Shown piece by piece: positions 45,238 through 54,176 of a stretch of DNA of 64,000 nucleotides. The stretch comes from Bacteroidota bacterium (lineage in GTDB: Bacteria > Bacteroidota > Ignavibacteria > Tepidaquicellales > Tepidaquicellaceae): contig JAFDZP010000005.1 in NCBI GenBank assembly GCA_018266835.1, positions 558,001 through 622,000 on the forward strand, written 5' to 3'. The notes below the pieces were generated by a model that saw nothing but the letters and a program-made list of their open reading frames with translations, did no database searches and had not been told where the DNA came from. Made by a program: the position numbers and the translations under genes. The first letter of the stretch is position 1, and each line of letters begins with the position of its first letter.

Positions 45238-45954
45238 TTGACTAAAACACATAAAGAAATTAAAGCAATTCCTACATTGGAAGAATATCTGTCATGGGAT
45301 ATTTATATATGGAATAAGGCTTTGAATTTCTGGAGAGAAGTTTTAAATTCACACAAAAACGAGAAAGGTCTTGCGCTGGAAGTTGGAAGTAAAGACGGCG
45401 GGCTTTCATTATTTCTCTCTTATGACTTTGGCTTCAAAACATTTTGTACGGATATTGAAGAAATAAATTCCGATGCAAGTGAGCTTCATAAAAAATATGG
45501 AGCGGAGAATAAAATCAGTTATTCAATTGCAGATGCCTGCTCACTGAATTTTAGTTCAGATATGTTTGATGTCGTAATACTTAAATCGGTGCTCGGCTCA
45601 ATAGGAAAAAATGACAATACTAATCAGGTAAAAAAAGCAATAGCTGAAATTTACAGAGTACTAAAACCGGGTGGGATTTTGTTGTATGCTGAAAATGCCA
45701 AGGGCTCTTTTATTCATACTGCTCTCAGGAAAATTTTTCGCAGATGGGCTGTCTATTGGAAGTACTTTTCAATAAATGAAATAGAATCTCTATTGGTAAA
45801 TTTCAGCAGGATGGAAATTCACACTGCCGGAGTTATATCAGCTTTCTTTTCCGGTACCGGTACAAAAAAGAAAGTACTACCCTTAGATAATATTTTAGAA
45901 AAAATTACTCCGGAAAATTCAAGATATATGATTTACGGATATGCGCAGAAGTAA
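45238..45954 (+). CDS. SAM-dependent methyltransferase (class I)
   Basis: The 238-residue protein has a Rossmann-type SAM domain: motif I LALEVGSKDGGLSLFL, an acidic loop FCTDIEE, and the later motif VLKPGGILLYAEN. The start is TTG at 45238; no ATG lies upstream in frame. It leads the surface-polysaccharide locus and lies 19 bp before the GT2 gene, so a sugar or glycan methylation role is likely (inference). The C-terminal part (YWKYFSINEIESLLVNF) is typical of small-molecule methyltransferases. Confidence 0.82.
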   Translation: MTKTHKEIKAIPTLEEYLSWDIYIWNKALNFWREVLNSHKNEKGLALEVGSKDGGLSLFLSYDFGFKTFCTDIEEINSDASELHKKYGAENKISYSIADACSLNFSSDMFDVVILKSVLGSIGKNDNTNQVKKAIAEIYRVLKPGGILLYAENAKGSFIHTALRKIFRRWAVYWKYFSINEIESLLVNFSRMEIHTAGVISAFFSGTGTKKKVLPLDNILEKITPENSRYMIYGYAQK

Positions 45955-45973
45955 TCAGAAAAAGTTATAGTTT

Positions 45974-46966
45974 ATGAATCTTGTCTCAATTGTTTGTACC
46001 ACATATAACGAAGAGAAATTAATTGCAAAAACTCTGGATAGTTTTCTAAGTCAGCAGCTTGATAATATGCAGCTTGAAATTTTCGTAGTGGATGGACGTT
46101 CTGAAGATAAAACAAGAGAGATAATAAAATCATATGAAACGCAGAACAGCAGAATTAAATTAATTGATAATCCTGAAAGGAAAAATCCTTTCGGAAGAAA
46201 TATAGGGATACAGGAATCCAACGGTAATTACATAGCTATACTCGGCGCACATACGATTTATAAGAATGATTATATAAAAACTTGTATTGCAGAAATGGAG
46301 AGAACAGGTTCAGCGGGAGTGTCAGGGAAAGTGGTGACATCAATTGAAAAAGATTCAAATGGAGGGGAATTGTGCGAACTTATTTTGACAAGTAAATTCG
46401 GCGTATCCGGCGAATCATTCAGAACTGTGAAAGAAGGATATACTTCAATGGTAAACTTCCCTGTTTTTAAAAGAGAAGTATTTGAAGAAGTAGGTTTGTA
46501 TGATACGGAGCTTCATAGAAATCAGGATAACGATTTGAACAATCGAATCATGAATGCCGGATATAAATTGTATAATACGTGGAAGACTGAATGCTATTAT
46601 TATCCTGAAGATACATTAAAGGGGTTGTATAAGTATTCCTATAGAAACGGCTTCTGGAATGCAAAATCTTTGCTCGAGAATCCCGAGTCAATGAAGCTGC
46701 ATCATTATATTCCCTTTGCATTTGTAGTTACAATTATAATTATGACTGTGTTTGCAATCTTAGGTTTGCTGATTAATTCAGGTTTACAATTAGTATTGCT
46801 GGCAGGCGCTATTGGAGTTCATTTATTTGCGGGATTATTATTTTCTGTCACAATAAAAAAATATAAATCGCTTAAAAATATTTTATCTCTGCCCTTTTTA
46901 TTTTTCGCTTTTCATTTTTCTTACGGATGGGGAACGCTGCGGGGACTCTTTTCAAAAACAATTTAA
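45974..46966 (+). CDS. Glycosyltransferase family 2, membrane-anchored
   Basis: The 330-residue protein has a GT2 domain in residues 1-~220: VSIVCTTYNEEKLIAKTLDSFL, then VVDGRSEDKTREII (DxD-type acidic region), NPFGRNIGIQESNGNYIAILGAH and HRNQDNDLNNRIMNAGY. Two to three C-terminal membrane helices follow (~245-320). It adds a sugar to a lipid-linked intermediate at the inner membrane. It overlaps nothing, and the aminotransferase start lies 12 bp downstream. Confidence 0.9.
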   Translation: MNLVSIVCTTYNEEKLIAKTLDSFLSQQLDNMQLEIFVVDGRSEDKTREIIKSYETQNSRIKLIDNPERKNPFGRNIGIQESNGNYIAILGAHTIYKNDYIKTCIAEMERTGSAGVSGKVVTSIEKDSNGGELCELILTSKFGVSGESFRTVKEGYTSMVNFPVFKREVFEEVGLYDTELHRNQDNDLNNRIMNAGYKLYNTWKTECYYYPEDTLKGLYKYSYRNGFWNAKSLLENPESMKLHHYIPFAFVVTIIIMTVFAILGLLINSGLQLVLLAGAIGVHLFAGLLFSVTIKKYKSLKNILSLPFLFFAFHFSYGWGTLRGLFSKTI

Positions 46967-46977
46967 TTTTTACTTAC

Positions 46978-48087
46978 ATGAAGATACCATTTGTAGATTT
47001 AAAAGCACAATACTTATCAATAAAAAATGAAATAGATAATGCTGTTCAGTCAGTTATAAACGATACTGCCTTTATCGGCGGGAAGTATGTAAAACAATTT
47101 GAGAATTCCTTTGCTGATTTATATAAAATTAAAAATTGCATCGGAGTCGCTAACGGTACAGATGCTATTTACATAACATTAAAAATGCTGGGCATTGGAC
47201 AAGGTGATGAAGTTATAACAGTTGCAAATACCTGGATATCCACATCAGAAACCATCTCGCAAGCAGGTGCCAAACCGGTGTTCGTAGATATTAATGATAA
47301 ACTTTATACAATAGATGAAGAACTCATTGAAAGTAAAATAAATTCAAAAACAAAAGCTGTCATTGCAGTCCATCTATACGGGCAGGTCTGCAATATTGAA
47401 AAAATTCAGACTATATGTAAAAAGCATAATTTATTTTTAATTGAAGACTGCGCGCAGTCGCATCTTTCTGAGTGCAACGGAAAACTTGCAGGTACATTCG
47501 GCGATGCTGCAACTTTCAGCTTTTACCCCGGTAAAAATCTGGGCGCTTACGGAGATGCGGGATGCATAATTACAAATGATGACGCGCTTGCCGAAAAAAT
47601 CCGAATGTTTGCAAATCACGGCTCGATAAAAAAACATATTCACGAAATGGAGGGTATCAACAGCAGGCTTGACGGTATGCAGGCAGCCATTCTTAGCGCA
47701 AAGCTTCCCCATCTTACTGAATGGACGAACAAAAGAATTAACAATGCAAAGCTTTATTCACAAATGCTTACAGATATCGGCGATGTTGTAACTCCACAAA
47801 TTCGCGAAAACTCAAAACATACATTTCATCTTTACGTTATAAGGACAAAACATCGCGATGCACTGAAAGAATTTTTATATTCTCATAAAATAGAGACTTC
47901 TATTCATTACCCTGTTGCATTGCCAAATTTACCTGCATATAGTTATCTGAATATTCCGCCGGAAGATTATAAACTGACAAATATTTTCCAGGATGAAATT
48001 CTATCCCTGCCTATGTATCCTGAGTTAACTTCAGAGCAGATTACTTTTATTTCTGAAAAGATAAAGAAATTTTTCACCACACAATAA
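46978..48087 (+). CDS. DegT/DnrJ/EryC1/StrS aminotransferase (nucleotide-sugar), copy 1
   Basis: The start is ATG 46978 (369 residues; MKIPFVDLKAQYLSIKNEI is the family N-terminus). A longer frame back to 46927 would run into the GT2 gene. PLP-binding features: GVANGTDAIYI, ANTWISTSETI, EDCAQSHLSE and the Schiff-base lysine K186 in SFYPGKNLGAYGDAG. It transfers an amino group to a keto-sugar nucleotide for polysaccharide synthesis. A second family member follows 88 bp downstream. Confidence 0.92.
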   Translation: MKIPFVDLKAQYLSIKNEIDNAVQSVINDTAFIGGKYVKQFENSFADLYKIKNCIGVANGTDAIYITLKMLGIGQGDEVITVANTWISTSETISQAGAKPVFVDINDKLYTIDEELIESKINSKTKAVIAVHLYGQVCNIEKIQTICKKHNLFLIEDCAQSHLSECNGKLAGTFGDAATFSFYPGKNLGAYGDAGCIITNDDALAEKIRMFANHGSIKKHIHEMEGINSRLDGMQAAILSAKLPHLTEWTNKRINNAKLYSQMLTDIGDVVTPQIRENSKHTFHLYVIRTKHRDALKEFLYSHKIETSIHYPVALPNLPAYSYLNIPPEDYKLTNIFQDEILSLPMYPELTSEQITFISEKIKKFFTTQ

Positions 48088-48175
48088 CAGTTAAAAGTAT
48101 TCATACATAATTCCTTTTAAAGTATCTTTGTTGCTTCGCTTTTGTTATTTTTATATAAAAGTTTGAGCATTTAAA

Positions 48176-49393
48176 ATGATACCCTTTTATCTCCCCTACG
48201 TTAACGACGATATAATCGAAAATTTAATTGAAACAATTAAATCGGGATGGATTACAACCGGTCCGCAGGTCAAAATTCTGCAGGAAGAAGTTGCAATTAT
48301 ATCCGGTGTGAATGACGTTCTGTGTGTTAACTCTGCAAGTTCAGCATTACTCCTGGCGCTTCATTGGTACGGCATAAAACCGGGCGATGAAGTAATTATC
48401 CCTGCTTACACATTTGTAGCTACTGCTCTGGCTGTATTGCATCTTGGTGCAAAACCTGTTATGGTTGATATAAACGATGACTTCTGCATTGATACAACAA
48501 AGCTTGCATCCGTAATTACAGAAAAGACTAAAGCAATAATGCCTGTTGATATTGCAGGGCTGCCATGCGATTACAATGAAATCTATGATGTAGTAAATTC
48601 TAAAGAAGTATTAGATAAATTTAAATCAAATGGCGAAAATCAGAAAAAGCTTGGCAGGATATTAATTCTTTCAGATGCAGCTCATTCTATCGGAGCAAGA
48701 TACAAAGGGAGACCAACAGGTTCGCTTGCCGACCTCACGGTTTTTTCTTTCCATGCAGTAAAAAATATAAGCTCAGCCGAAGGCGGCGCATTGTGTATAA
48801 ATCTTCCTGCCCCTTTTGATAACAAAAAGATTTATGACTTCCTGAGATTACTTTCTTTTAACGGACAAACTAAAGATGCGTATGCAAAAACTATGGGAGC
48901 AGAATGGAAGTACGATATAATATATCAGGGATTCAAAATCAATATGCCTGATATTCTTGCGTCAATTGCAGTTGCTCAATTTCAGATATATAAAAAAGAA
49001 TTGTACCAGCGAAGAAAAGAAATTTTCAGATTGTATGACGAAGCTTTTGCAAAAATTGATTGGGCTATTTCTCCTCCGACTTTCTGCAAAAGAAAAGAAT
49101 CTTCTTACCACGTTTATTTACTTCGTATAAAAGATATAACTGAATTTCAAAGGGATTTAATAATAGATGAAATTTTTCGCAATGGTGTATCGGTCAATGT
49201 GCATTTTCAGCCGCTTCCGCTTCTCACATTATTTAAAAATCTTAATTACAAAATAGAAGACTTCCCGGTCAGCTATAAAAATTATTCTATAGAAATTTCT
49301 CTCCCGGTTTACCCGCAATTAACGAACGATAATATTAATTACATAGTTGACTGTGTTGTAAAAGCATACAATAAAGTTTTGTGTAAAAAATAG
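48176..49393 (+). CDS. DegT/DnrJ/EryC1/StrS aminotransferase, copy 2
   Basis: The 405-residue protein starts MIPFYLPYVNDDIIENLIETI, as in the ArnB/PseC-type subgroup. It has VNSASSALLLAL, IIPAYTFVATALAVLHLGAKPVMVDI, SDAAHSIGARYKG and the Schiff-base lysine K196 in SFHAVKNISSAEGGAL. It probably acts on a UDP-4-keto-6-deoxy sugar supplied by the dehydratase encoded at 50092 (inference). It is only a distant relative of the preceding aminotransferase, so the two are not a recent duplication. An insert (YDVVNSKEVLDKFKSNGENQ) sits near residue 140. Confidence 0.92.
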   Translation: MIPFYLPYVNDDIIENLIETIKSGWITTGPQVKILQEEVAIISGVNDVLCVNSASSALLLALHWYGIKPGDEVIIPAYTFVATALAVLHLGAKPVMVDINDDFCIDTTKLASVITEKTKAIMPVDIAGLPCDYNEIYDVVNSKEVLDKFKSNGENQKKLGRILILSDAAHSIGARYKGRPTGSLADLTVFSFHAVKNISSAEGGALCINLPAPFDNKKIYDFLRLLSFNGQTKDAYAKTMGAEWKYDIIYQGFKINMPDILASIAVAQFQIYKKELYQRRKEIFRLYDEAFAKIDWAISPPTFCKRKESSYHVYLLRIKDITEFQRDLIIDEIFRNGVSVNVHFQPLPLLTLFKNLNYKIEDFPVSYKNYSIEISLPVYPQLTNDNINYIVDCVVKAYNKVLCKK

Positions 49394-49480
49394 AATGTTT
49401 AAATTAACCTTTAAAACACTTATTTTAAATCGTTCTCGAAAATCTAGCGCAACAGCAGGCATGAGCGCTAACACATATAA

Positions 49481-50092
49481 ATGATCAGATTTTTTGATCT
49501 TCTAATTTCTTTCTTAGGGTTAATTCTTTTCAGCCCGATACTCGTAATTGCTTCGTTATTGATAATAATTGATTCTAAATTACCTGTATTATACAAACAA
49601 AGCAGAGTAGGACTACTGAATCGGGATTTTGAATTATATAAATTCAGAACCATGAAAGTAAACAGTGGAAATAATTCTTTTTTAACGTCTGATCCTGAAG
49701 CTAACCGTATTACAAGTGCAGGCAAAGTACTAAGGAAATTCAAGATAGATGAACTTCCTCAGCTTTGGAATGTGCTCAAAGGAGATATGAGTTTTGTAGG
49801 TCCCAGACCGGAACTTAGAAAATATGTTAATCTTTATACTGAACAACAAAAAGAAATTCTGAAAGTAAAGCCGGGAATAACAGACTATGCTACAATAAAA
49901 TTCATTAATGAAGAAGAGCTGCTGGCAAAATCTGATAATCCCGAAAAATTATATATAAATAAAATATTACCTGAGAAAATATTATTGAACAGATTATATT
50001 TAAATAATATTAAGGTAACGGAATATTTTAAAATTATTTTTCTTACAATTTACTACATAATAAGACAAAGGCAGGGGGAAACAAAGCCGTGA
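49481..50092 (+). CDS. Initiating sugar-phosphate transferase (bacterial sugar transferase family)
   Basis: The 203-residue protein has one N-terminal membrane segment (FDLLISFLGLILFSPILVIASLLI). The conserved monotopic phosphoglycosyl-transferase core follows: VLYKQSRVGLLNRDFELYKFRTM, then KFKIDELPQLWNVLKGDMSFVGPRPE and KPGITDYATI. It moves a sugar-1-phosphate onto undecaprenyl phosphate to start repeat-unit assembly. It is of minimal PglC size, without the large N-terminal domain of WbaP. The stop overlaps the start of the dehydratase gene by 1 bp (TGATG). Confidence 0.93.
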   Translation: MIRFFDLLISFLGLILFSPILVIASLLIIIDSKLPVLYKQSRVGLLNRDFELYKFRTMKVNSGNNSFLTSDPEANRITSAGKVLRKFKIDELPQLWNVLKGDMSFVGPRPELRKYVNLYTEQQKEILKVKPGITDYATIKFINEEELLAKSDNPEKLYINKILPEKILLNRLYLNNIKVTEYFKIIFLTIYYIIRQRQGETKP

Positions 50093-51993
50093 TGTTCTTA
50101 AATCCATATCTTAAAAAAATACGAAACAGACATCTGTTAATACTGGATGTGCTGTTCTTTTTAATATCACCATTTTTAGCTTTATTACTGAGAGTTGAAG
50201 ACGCTTCTTTTATTACAATTCATATAGTTGCAATTTTTAATTATGTTTTAGTATCGCTCTTTATAAAATTAATTGTAAACTATTATCTTGGTCTTTATAA
50301 AAAATTCTGGCACGTTGCAAGCATAGATGAACTTGCCAAAATTATTCTTGCCTTCATTCTATTTAATACATTCCAGTATGCCTTCCTTATATTATTGAGG
50401 TCTCAGGTAAAGATTTTTGACGGCATCCCAAATTCACTTCCATTAATTGATTCATTTATAACTTATATATTCTTTTCTGCATCAAGATTCAGCATCCGAT
50501 TAATAGAAAGACTTGAGCAAAGAAAAAATTTACGCGGCTCTGGTGAAAAAGTTTTAATCTACGGAGCAGGAAAAGCGGGAGTAAAAATTGTAGAAGAAAT
50601 GCAAAGGCATCCAAGCAACGGATTGAATCCTGTTGCTTTTATTGATGACGACAAGAAAAAAGCCGGACTGAAAATAAGAGGTATAAGTGTTTTAGGCAAC
50701 AATGAAATTTTAGCTGATGCTATAAAAACATATAAGATTTCCAAAGTAGTTATTGCTATGACTCTTCTGAAAGGTGAAGAGATTAGAAATATAGTTAACA
50801 TCTGCACCAAGCTTGGAGTAAAAACAAGAACCATTCCGAATACCTTTGAGCTTCTTGATAATCGTGTTAGAATTGACAGCATAAGAGATATTCAGATTGA
50901 AGACTTATTAAAAAGAGAGCCGATTCAGACAGATATTAAGCAGGTAAAGAATTTAATTAAAAATAAAATTGTACTTGTTACAGGCGCAGGTGGTTCTATA
51001 GGAAGCGAACTTTGCAGGCAAATTTTAAATTGTAATCCGGGGAAATTAATACTTCTCGGCCATGGCGAAAATTCAATTTTTGAAATTCAAAATGAGCTGC
51101 ATACCAGAAAGAAGAAAAATTTTAATCACGTTTCTATAGAATCTGTCATTGCCGATGTAAGGAATAAAACAAGAATTGACCAGACTATAATTGATTATAA
51201 ACCTGATATAGTTTTTCACGCCGCTGCGCATAAGCACGTGCCTTTAATGGAGGCCAATCCATGTGAAGCGGTAACAAACAATATTCTAGGGACTAAAAAT
51301 CTTATTGAAGCATGCGCTAAAAATAATATCCAAAACTTCGTAATGATTTCCACTGATAAAGCTGTGAACCCGACAAGTATCATGGGAGCTACGAAGCGTA
51401 TGGCTGAAATGATTGTTCTGAAGGCAGCAAAAGATTACGGGAAAAATTACGTTGTTGTAAGATTTGGAAATGTTCTAGGAAGCAGAGGAAGCGTTGTTCT
51501 TACATTCAAAAAACAAATTGCTGAAGGCGGTCCGGTTACCATTACACATCAGGATATAGTAAGATATTTTATGACAATACCGGAAGCTGTGCAGTTAGTT
51601 CTGCAGGCAGCCGAAATAGGTTCAGGCGGTGAAATTTTTGTTTTAGATATGGGTAAACCGATAAAGATAATTGACCTTGCGCATGACATGATAAATCTTT
51701 CCGGTTATAAAGTCGGTGAAGATATTAAAATTGTGACAACAGGTCTACGCCCCGGTGAAAAGTTATACGAAGAATTATTTATTGATGGTGAAGAATATGC
51801 AAGAACAAAACACATAAAAATTCTGATTGCATCCAATGCAAGTAAAATAATAATTGACAATCTTGATAATACAGTTGAAACTCTTATATCTCATACAGAT
51901 GATAATAACGACCAGATTGTTCTGAATTATTTAAAAGAAATGCTTTCGGATTTTCAGCATACAAAAGATATTTCGCTGACAAATTATCATTAA
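50092..51993 (+). CDS. Membrane nucleotide-sugar 4,6-dehydratase (PglF/CapD/FlaA1-type)
   Basis: I choose ATG 50092 over the GTG at 50089. The 633-residue protein has four N-terminal membrane helices (~15-150). A CoA-binding-like Rossmann domain follows (VLIYGAGKAGVKIVEEM), then an extended SDR dehydratase domain with TGAGGSIGSELCRQI. The catalytic region has STDKAVNPTSIMGATKRMAE, where the usual YxxxK Tyr is replaced by Met, as in the PglF group. It makes a UDP-4-keto-6-deoxy sugar that the adjacent aminotransferase can use. Confidence 0.92.
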   Translation: MFLNPYLKKIRNRHLLILDVLFFLISPFLALLLRVEDASFITIHIVAIFNYVLVSLFIKLIVNYYLGLYKKFWHVASIDELAKIILAFILFNTFQYAFLILLRSQVKIFDGIPNSLPLIDSFITYIFFSASRFSIRLIERLEQRKNLRGSGEKVLIYGAGKAGVKIVEEMQRHPSNGLNPVAFIDDDKKKAGLKIRGISVLGNNEILADAIKTYKISKVVIAMTLLKGEEIRNIVNICTKLGVKTRTIPNTFELLDNRVRIDSIRDIQIEDLLKREPIQTDIKQVKNLIKNKIVLVTGAGGSIGSELCRQILNCNPGKLILLGHGENSIFEIQNELHTRKKKNFNHVSIESVIADVRNKTRIDQTIIDYKPDIVFHAAAHKHVPLMEANPCEAVTNNILGTKNLIEACAKNNIQNFVMISTDKAVNPTSIMGATKRMAEMIVLKAAKDYGKNYVVVRFGNVLGSRGSVVLTFKKQIAEGGPVTITHQDIVRYFMTIPEAVQLVLQAAEIGSGGEIFVLDMGKPIKIIDLAHDMINLSGYKVGEDIKIVTTGLRPGEKLYEELFIDGEEYARTKHIKILIASNASKIIIDNLDNTVETLISHTDDNNDQIVLNYLKEMLSDFQHTKDISLTNYH

Positions 51994-52120
51994 ATTCTAC
52001 AATTAAAATTTCACAAAATAATTTATCAAAAAATTTTCCGGAAAAACAACTGACGGCAGTGAGTTTAACCTTAACGAGGAATTTAAAAATTATCTTTTAG
52101 CTGCCTCCTTTATTGCCTCA

Positions 52121-53293
52121 TTGTTTTTCTGTACATTTGATCAGAGTTTTACAAGTGTACGCCTTGTTTTTCCGGTACTTCTTTGGATATTAATATTATC
52201 CTCAGGTCAGAAGTTAAAAAAATTTGTTTCGGATATAAAATCTTCAGCTGCATTTCTTTTACTCTTATCTGTGTTTATTATTTACCACGGTCTTACACTT
52301 CTCTATACACATAATTTCGTTTACGGTCAGAGCAAATTTTACGGAATATTAGTAAATATTATTCTCAATATTTTTGCTTTGCGGTTCCTTCTTGTCAATT
52401 TCAGTTTATCGCTCCTTAAAAAATTAGTAACAATAATTTTGTTTTCAGGATTGTTATTGACAATTGTATCTGCCTCATCGGGACCTTTTATTTCATTCTA
52501 CGATGAATATTCTCAGATGAAAATTTTTGGCATAGGTTTATACAGCCATGTAGGATTTGGGAGATATATGGGATTTGTATTTTTAGTATCGATTATAAAT
52601 CTTATCTATTTTGATTTTCTTAAAAAATTTCAAATTGATAAAATATTTTTTTTAATAAGTTTTGCTGGATTAATACTTAGCGGACTTCGCGGAGCAATAG
52701 TAAGCTCGCTGTTAATTACAGCCTGTATCATTATTTATGCGCTTATCAAAAAAAAGATTTCCTTTGTAAAAATACTTTCATTTCTTTCAGCAGGGATTAT
52801 TCTGCTTGCAGCCATAGTTTATTTCAATAATTCATTTTCAATTTTATTTGAGAGGTTTACTCAGGTTTTTAATATTTTTCATGTTCAACAGTTAACTGAC
52901 GGCGCCATACAAACACGCATGCACATTTACAGAACGGCGTATGAAATTTTTAGCCAGAATATTATATTCGGCAGAGGGCTGGGAAGTTTTTACGATGAGA
53001 GTATATTCATTTACACAAAAGGATTAAAGTATCCGCATAACATTTTTATTGAGTATGCTATCGAGCTCGGTATAACCGGTCTTGTTTTTATTTGTACGTT
53101 ATTGATTTATATTTACAGAAGTGTTCTCAAAGTAAATTTACTGCTCGTCTTTTTATTTTTGTACTTCCTTCTGCTTGCATTGTTTTCATATTCAATCCCC
53201 TTTCAGACGGGTTTATTTTCATTCATAGCATTCATTTCTTTAAAAGAAGAAAACCTAAAAATGTTAAAGAACATTTTTATAAACAAAGTGTAA
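52121..53293 (+). CDS. O-antigen ligase/polymerase-like membrane protein
   Basis: About ten hydrophobic helices and a large loop with FGRGLGSFYDES...KYPHNIFIEYAIELGITGLVF mark the O-antigen ligase (Wzy/WaaL) superfamily; the PHN-E motif is typical. It polymerises or transfers the repeat unit on the periplasmic side. The called start, TTG at 52121, is uncertain. The frame stays open back to 52022 with coding-like residues (FKNYLLAASFIASL) but no ATG/GTG/TTG, so a non-standard start or a lost base near 52020 is possible. Confidence 0.85.
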   Translation: MFFCTFDQSFTSVRLVFPVLLWILILSSGQKLKKFVSDIKSSAAFLLLLSVFIIYHGLTLLYTHNFVYGQSKFYGILVNIILNIFALRFLLVNFSLSLLKKLVTIILFSGLLLTIVSASSGPFISFYDEYSQMKIFGIGLYSHVGFGRYMGFVFLVSIINLIYFDFLKKFQIDKIFFLISFAGLILSGLRGAIVSSLLITACIIIYALIKKKISFVKILSFLSAGIILLAAIVYFNNSFSILFERFTQVFNIFHVQQLTDGAIQTRMHIYRTAYEIFSQNIIFGRGLGSFYDESIFIYTKGLKYPHNIFIEYAIELGITGLVFICTLLIYIYRSVLKVNLLLVFLFLYFLLLALFSYSIPFQTGLFSFIAFISLKEENLKMLKNIFINKV

Positions 53294-53307
53294 TTCATAA
53301 TTCATAA

Positions 53308-53820
53308 TTATATCAACTCTCCCGCATAGTCAAACTTCTCTCCGCTTACTTCCTTAAAATAATTATACTTCACTCTGATAATCTGTCTTATATGAAGATA
53401 ATCATGGGCAAGCCAGTTGTATAAAAACATTTTTGCTTTCATTGCACCAAATTTTGGATGAATGTGTTCATTTTCCCATTGAGGATTTTGAAGTTCACTC
53501 AGATATTTAATTGAGTTATCCCTTTCTGCAAGAAAATCTTTTAACTTCTCAGCATAATTTTGTTCAGAATATTTTCGTGAAGTGACCCATTTACCGGGCT
53601 CTATAGGAGTAAACGGCGCTTGCGGATTTTCAAGAGTGTTCTGTACGCGGTTTCTGAAATCATCACGCTCTTCATCATACAGATGGCAGAGGATTTCAAG
53701 GAGATTCCATTTGTCATCACCCTCACGCCAGAGATAAAAATCTGACGGAAGATTTTCAAAGAGAGATTGAAAGATAATTTTGTTTTTAGAGAGTTCATTT
53801 ATGACGGGATTTATATCCAT
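53308..53820 (-). CDS. DinB-family metal-binding four-helix protein
   Basis: The 170-residue protein belongs to the DinB/YfiT-type superfamily. Three histidines likely ligate a metal: H46 (ILCHLYDEERDDF), H139 and H143 (LAHDYLHIRQI). Family members include thiol-S-transferases (bacillithiol or similar) and damage-inducible proteins of unknown activity. The gene is alone, convergent to the polysaccharide locus, 14 bp from the O-antigen gene stop. Confidence 0.9.
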   Translation of the reverse strand: MDINPVINELSKNKIIFQSLFENLPSDFYLWREGDDKWNLLEILCHLYDEERDDFRNRVQNTLENPQAPFTPIEPGKWVTSRKYSEQNYAEKLKDFLAERDNSIKYLSELQNPQWENEHIHPKFGAMKAKMFLYNWLAHDYLHIRQIIRVKYNYFKEVSGEKFDYAGELI

Positions 53821-54176
53821 AAAATAATTTTAGCTTTGATATCTCTAATAAATATAATAAATATGAGAAATGAATTCACTCTGGAATTTAAGAAATTTTT
53901 AGGAAGAACATATTGCTGCTAATAGGCACTAAGAGAGGGGAATTTAAATTATTATTTTTATAATGATAAAATATAATCGGTGCGATTTATCTATTGTTTT
54001 AACATCGAATTATCAGAAAACTTACGAGGGGGCGTAAGTTTTGCTCTATGATTTTATATTAACTTATCGGCCTAAAGAAATTTTAAATTAAAGCATAATT
54101 AAATGAATTGAGTTATAAACTTTAACTGTATTATTTTGTTATACTTTTTAAGTGTAATTAAATTTAAATAATAGAA
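53821..54176. other. Spacer upstream of gnd with an isolated hairpin
   Basis: No gene is seen in 356 bp. A perfect 10-bp hairpin (AAAACTTACG 54017-54026, loop AGGGGG, CGTAAGTTTT 54033-54042) stands out. It lacks a proper T-run and lies 135 bp before gnd. A leader structure or a short RNA is possible. The gnd promoter lies to its right but fits no clear consensus. Confidence 0.45.
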
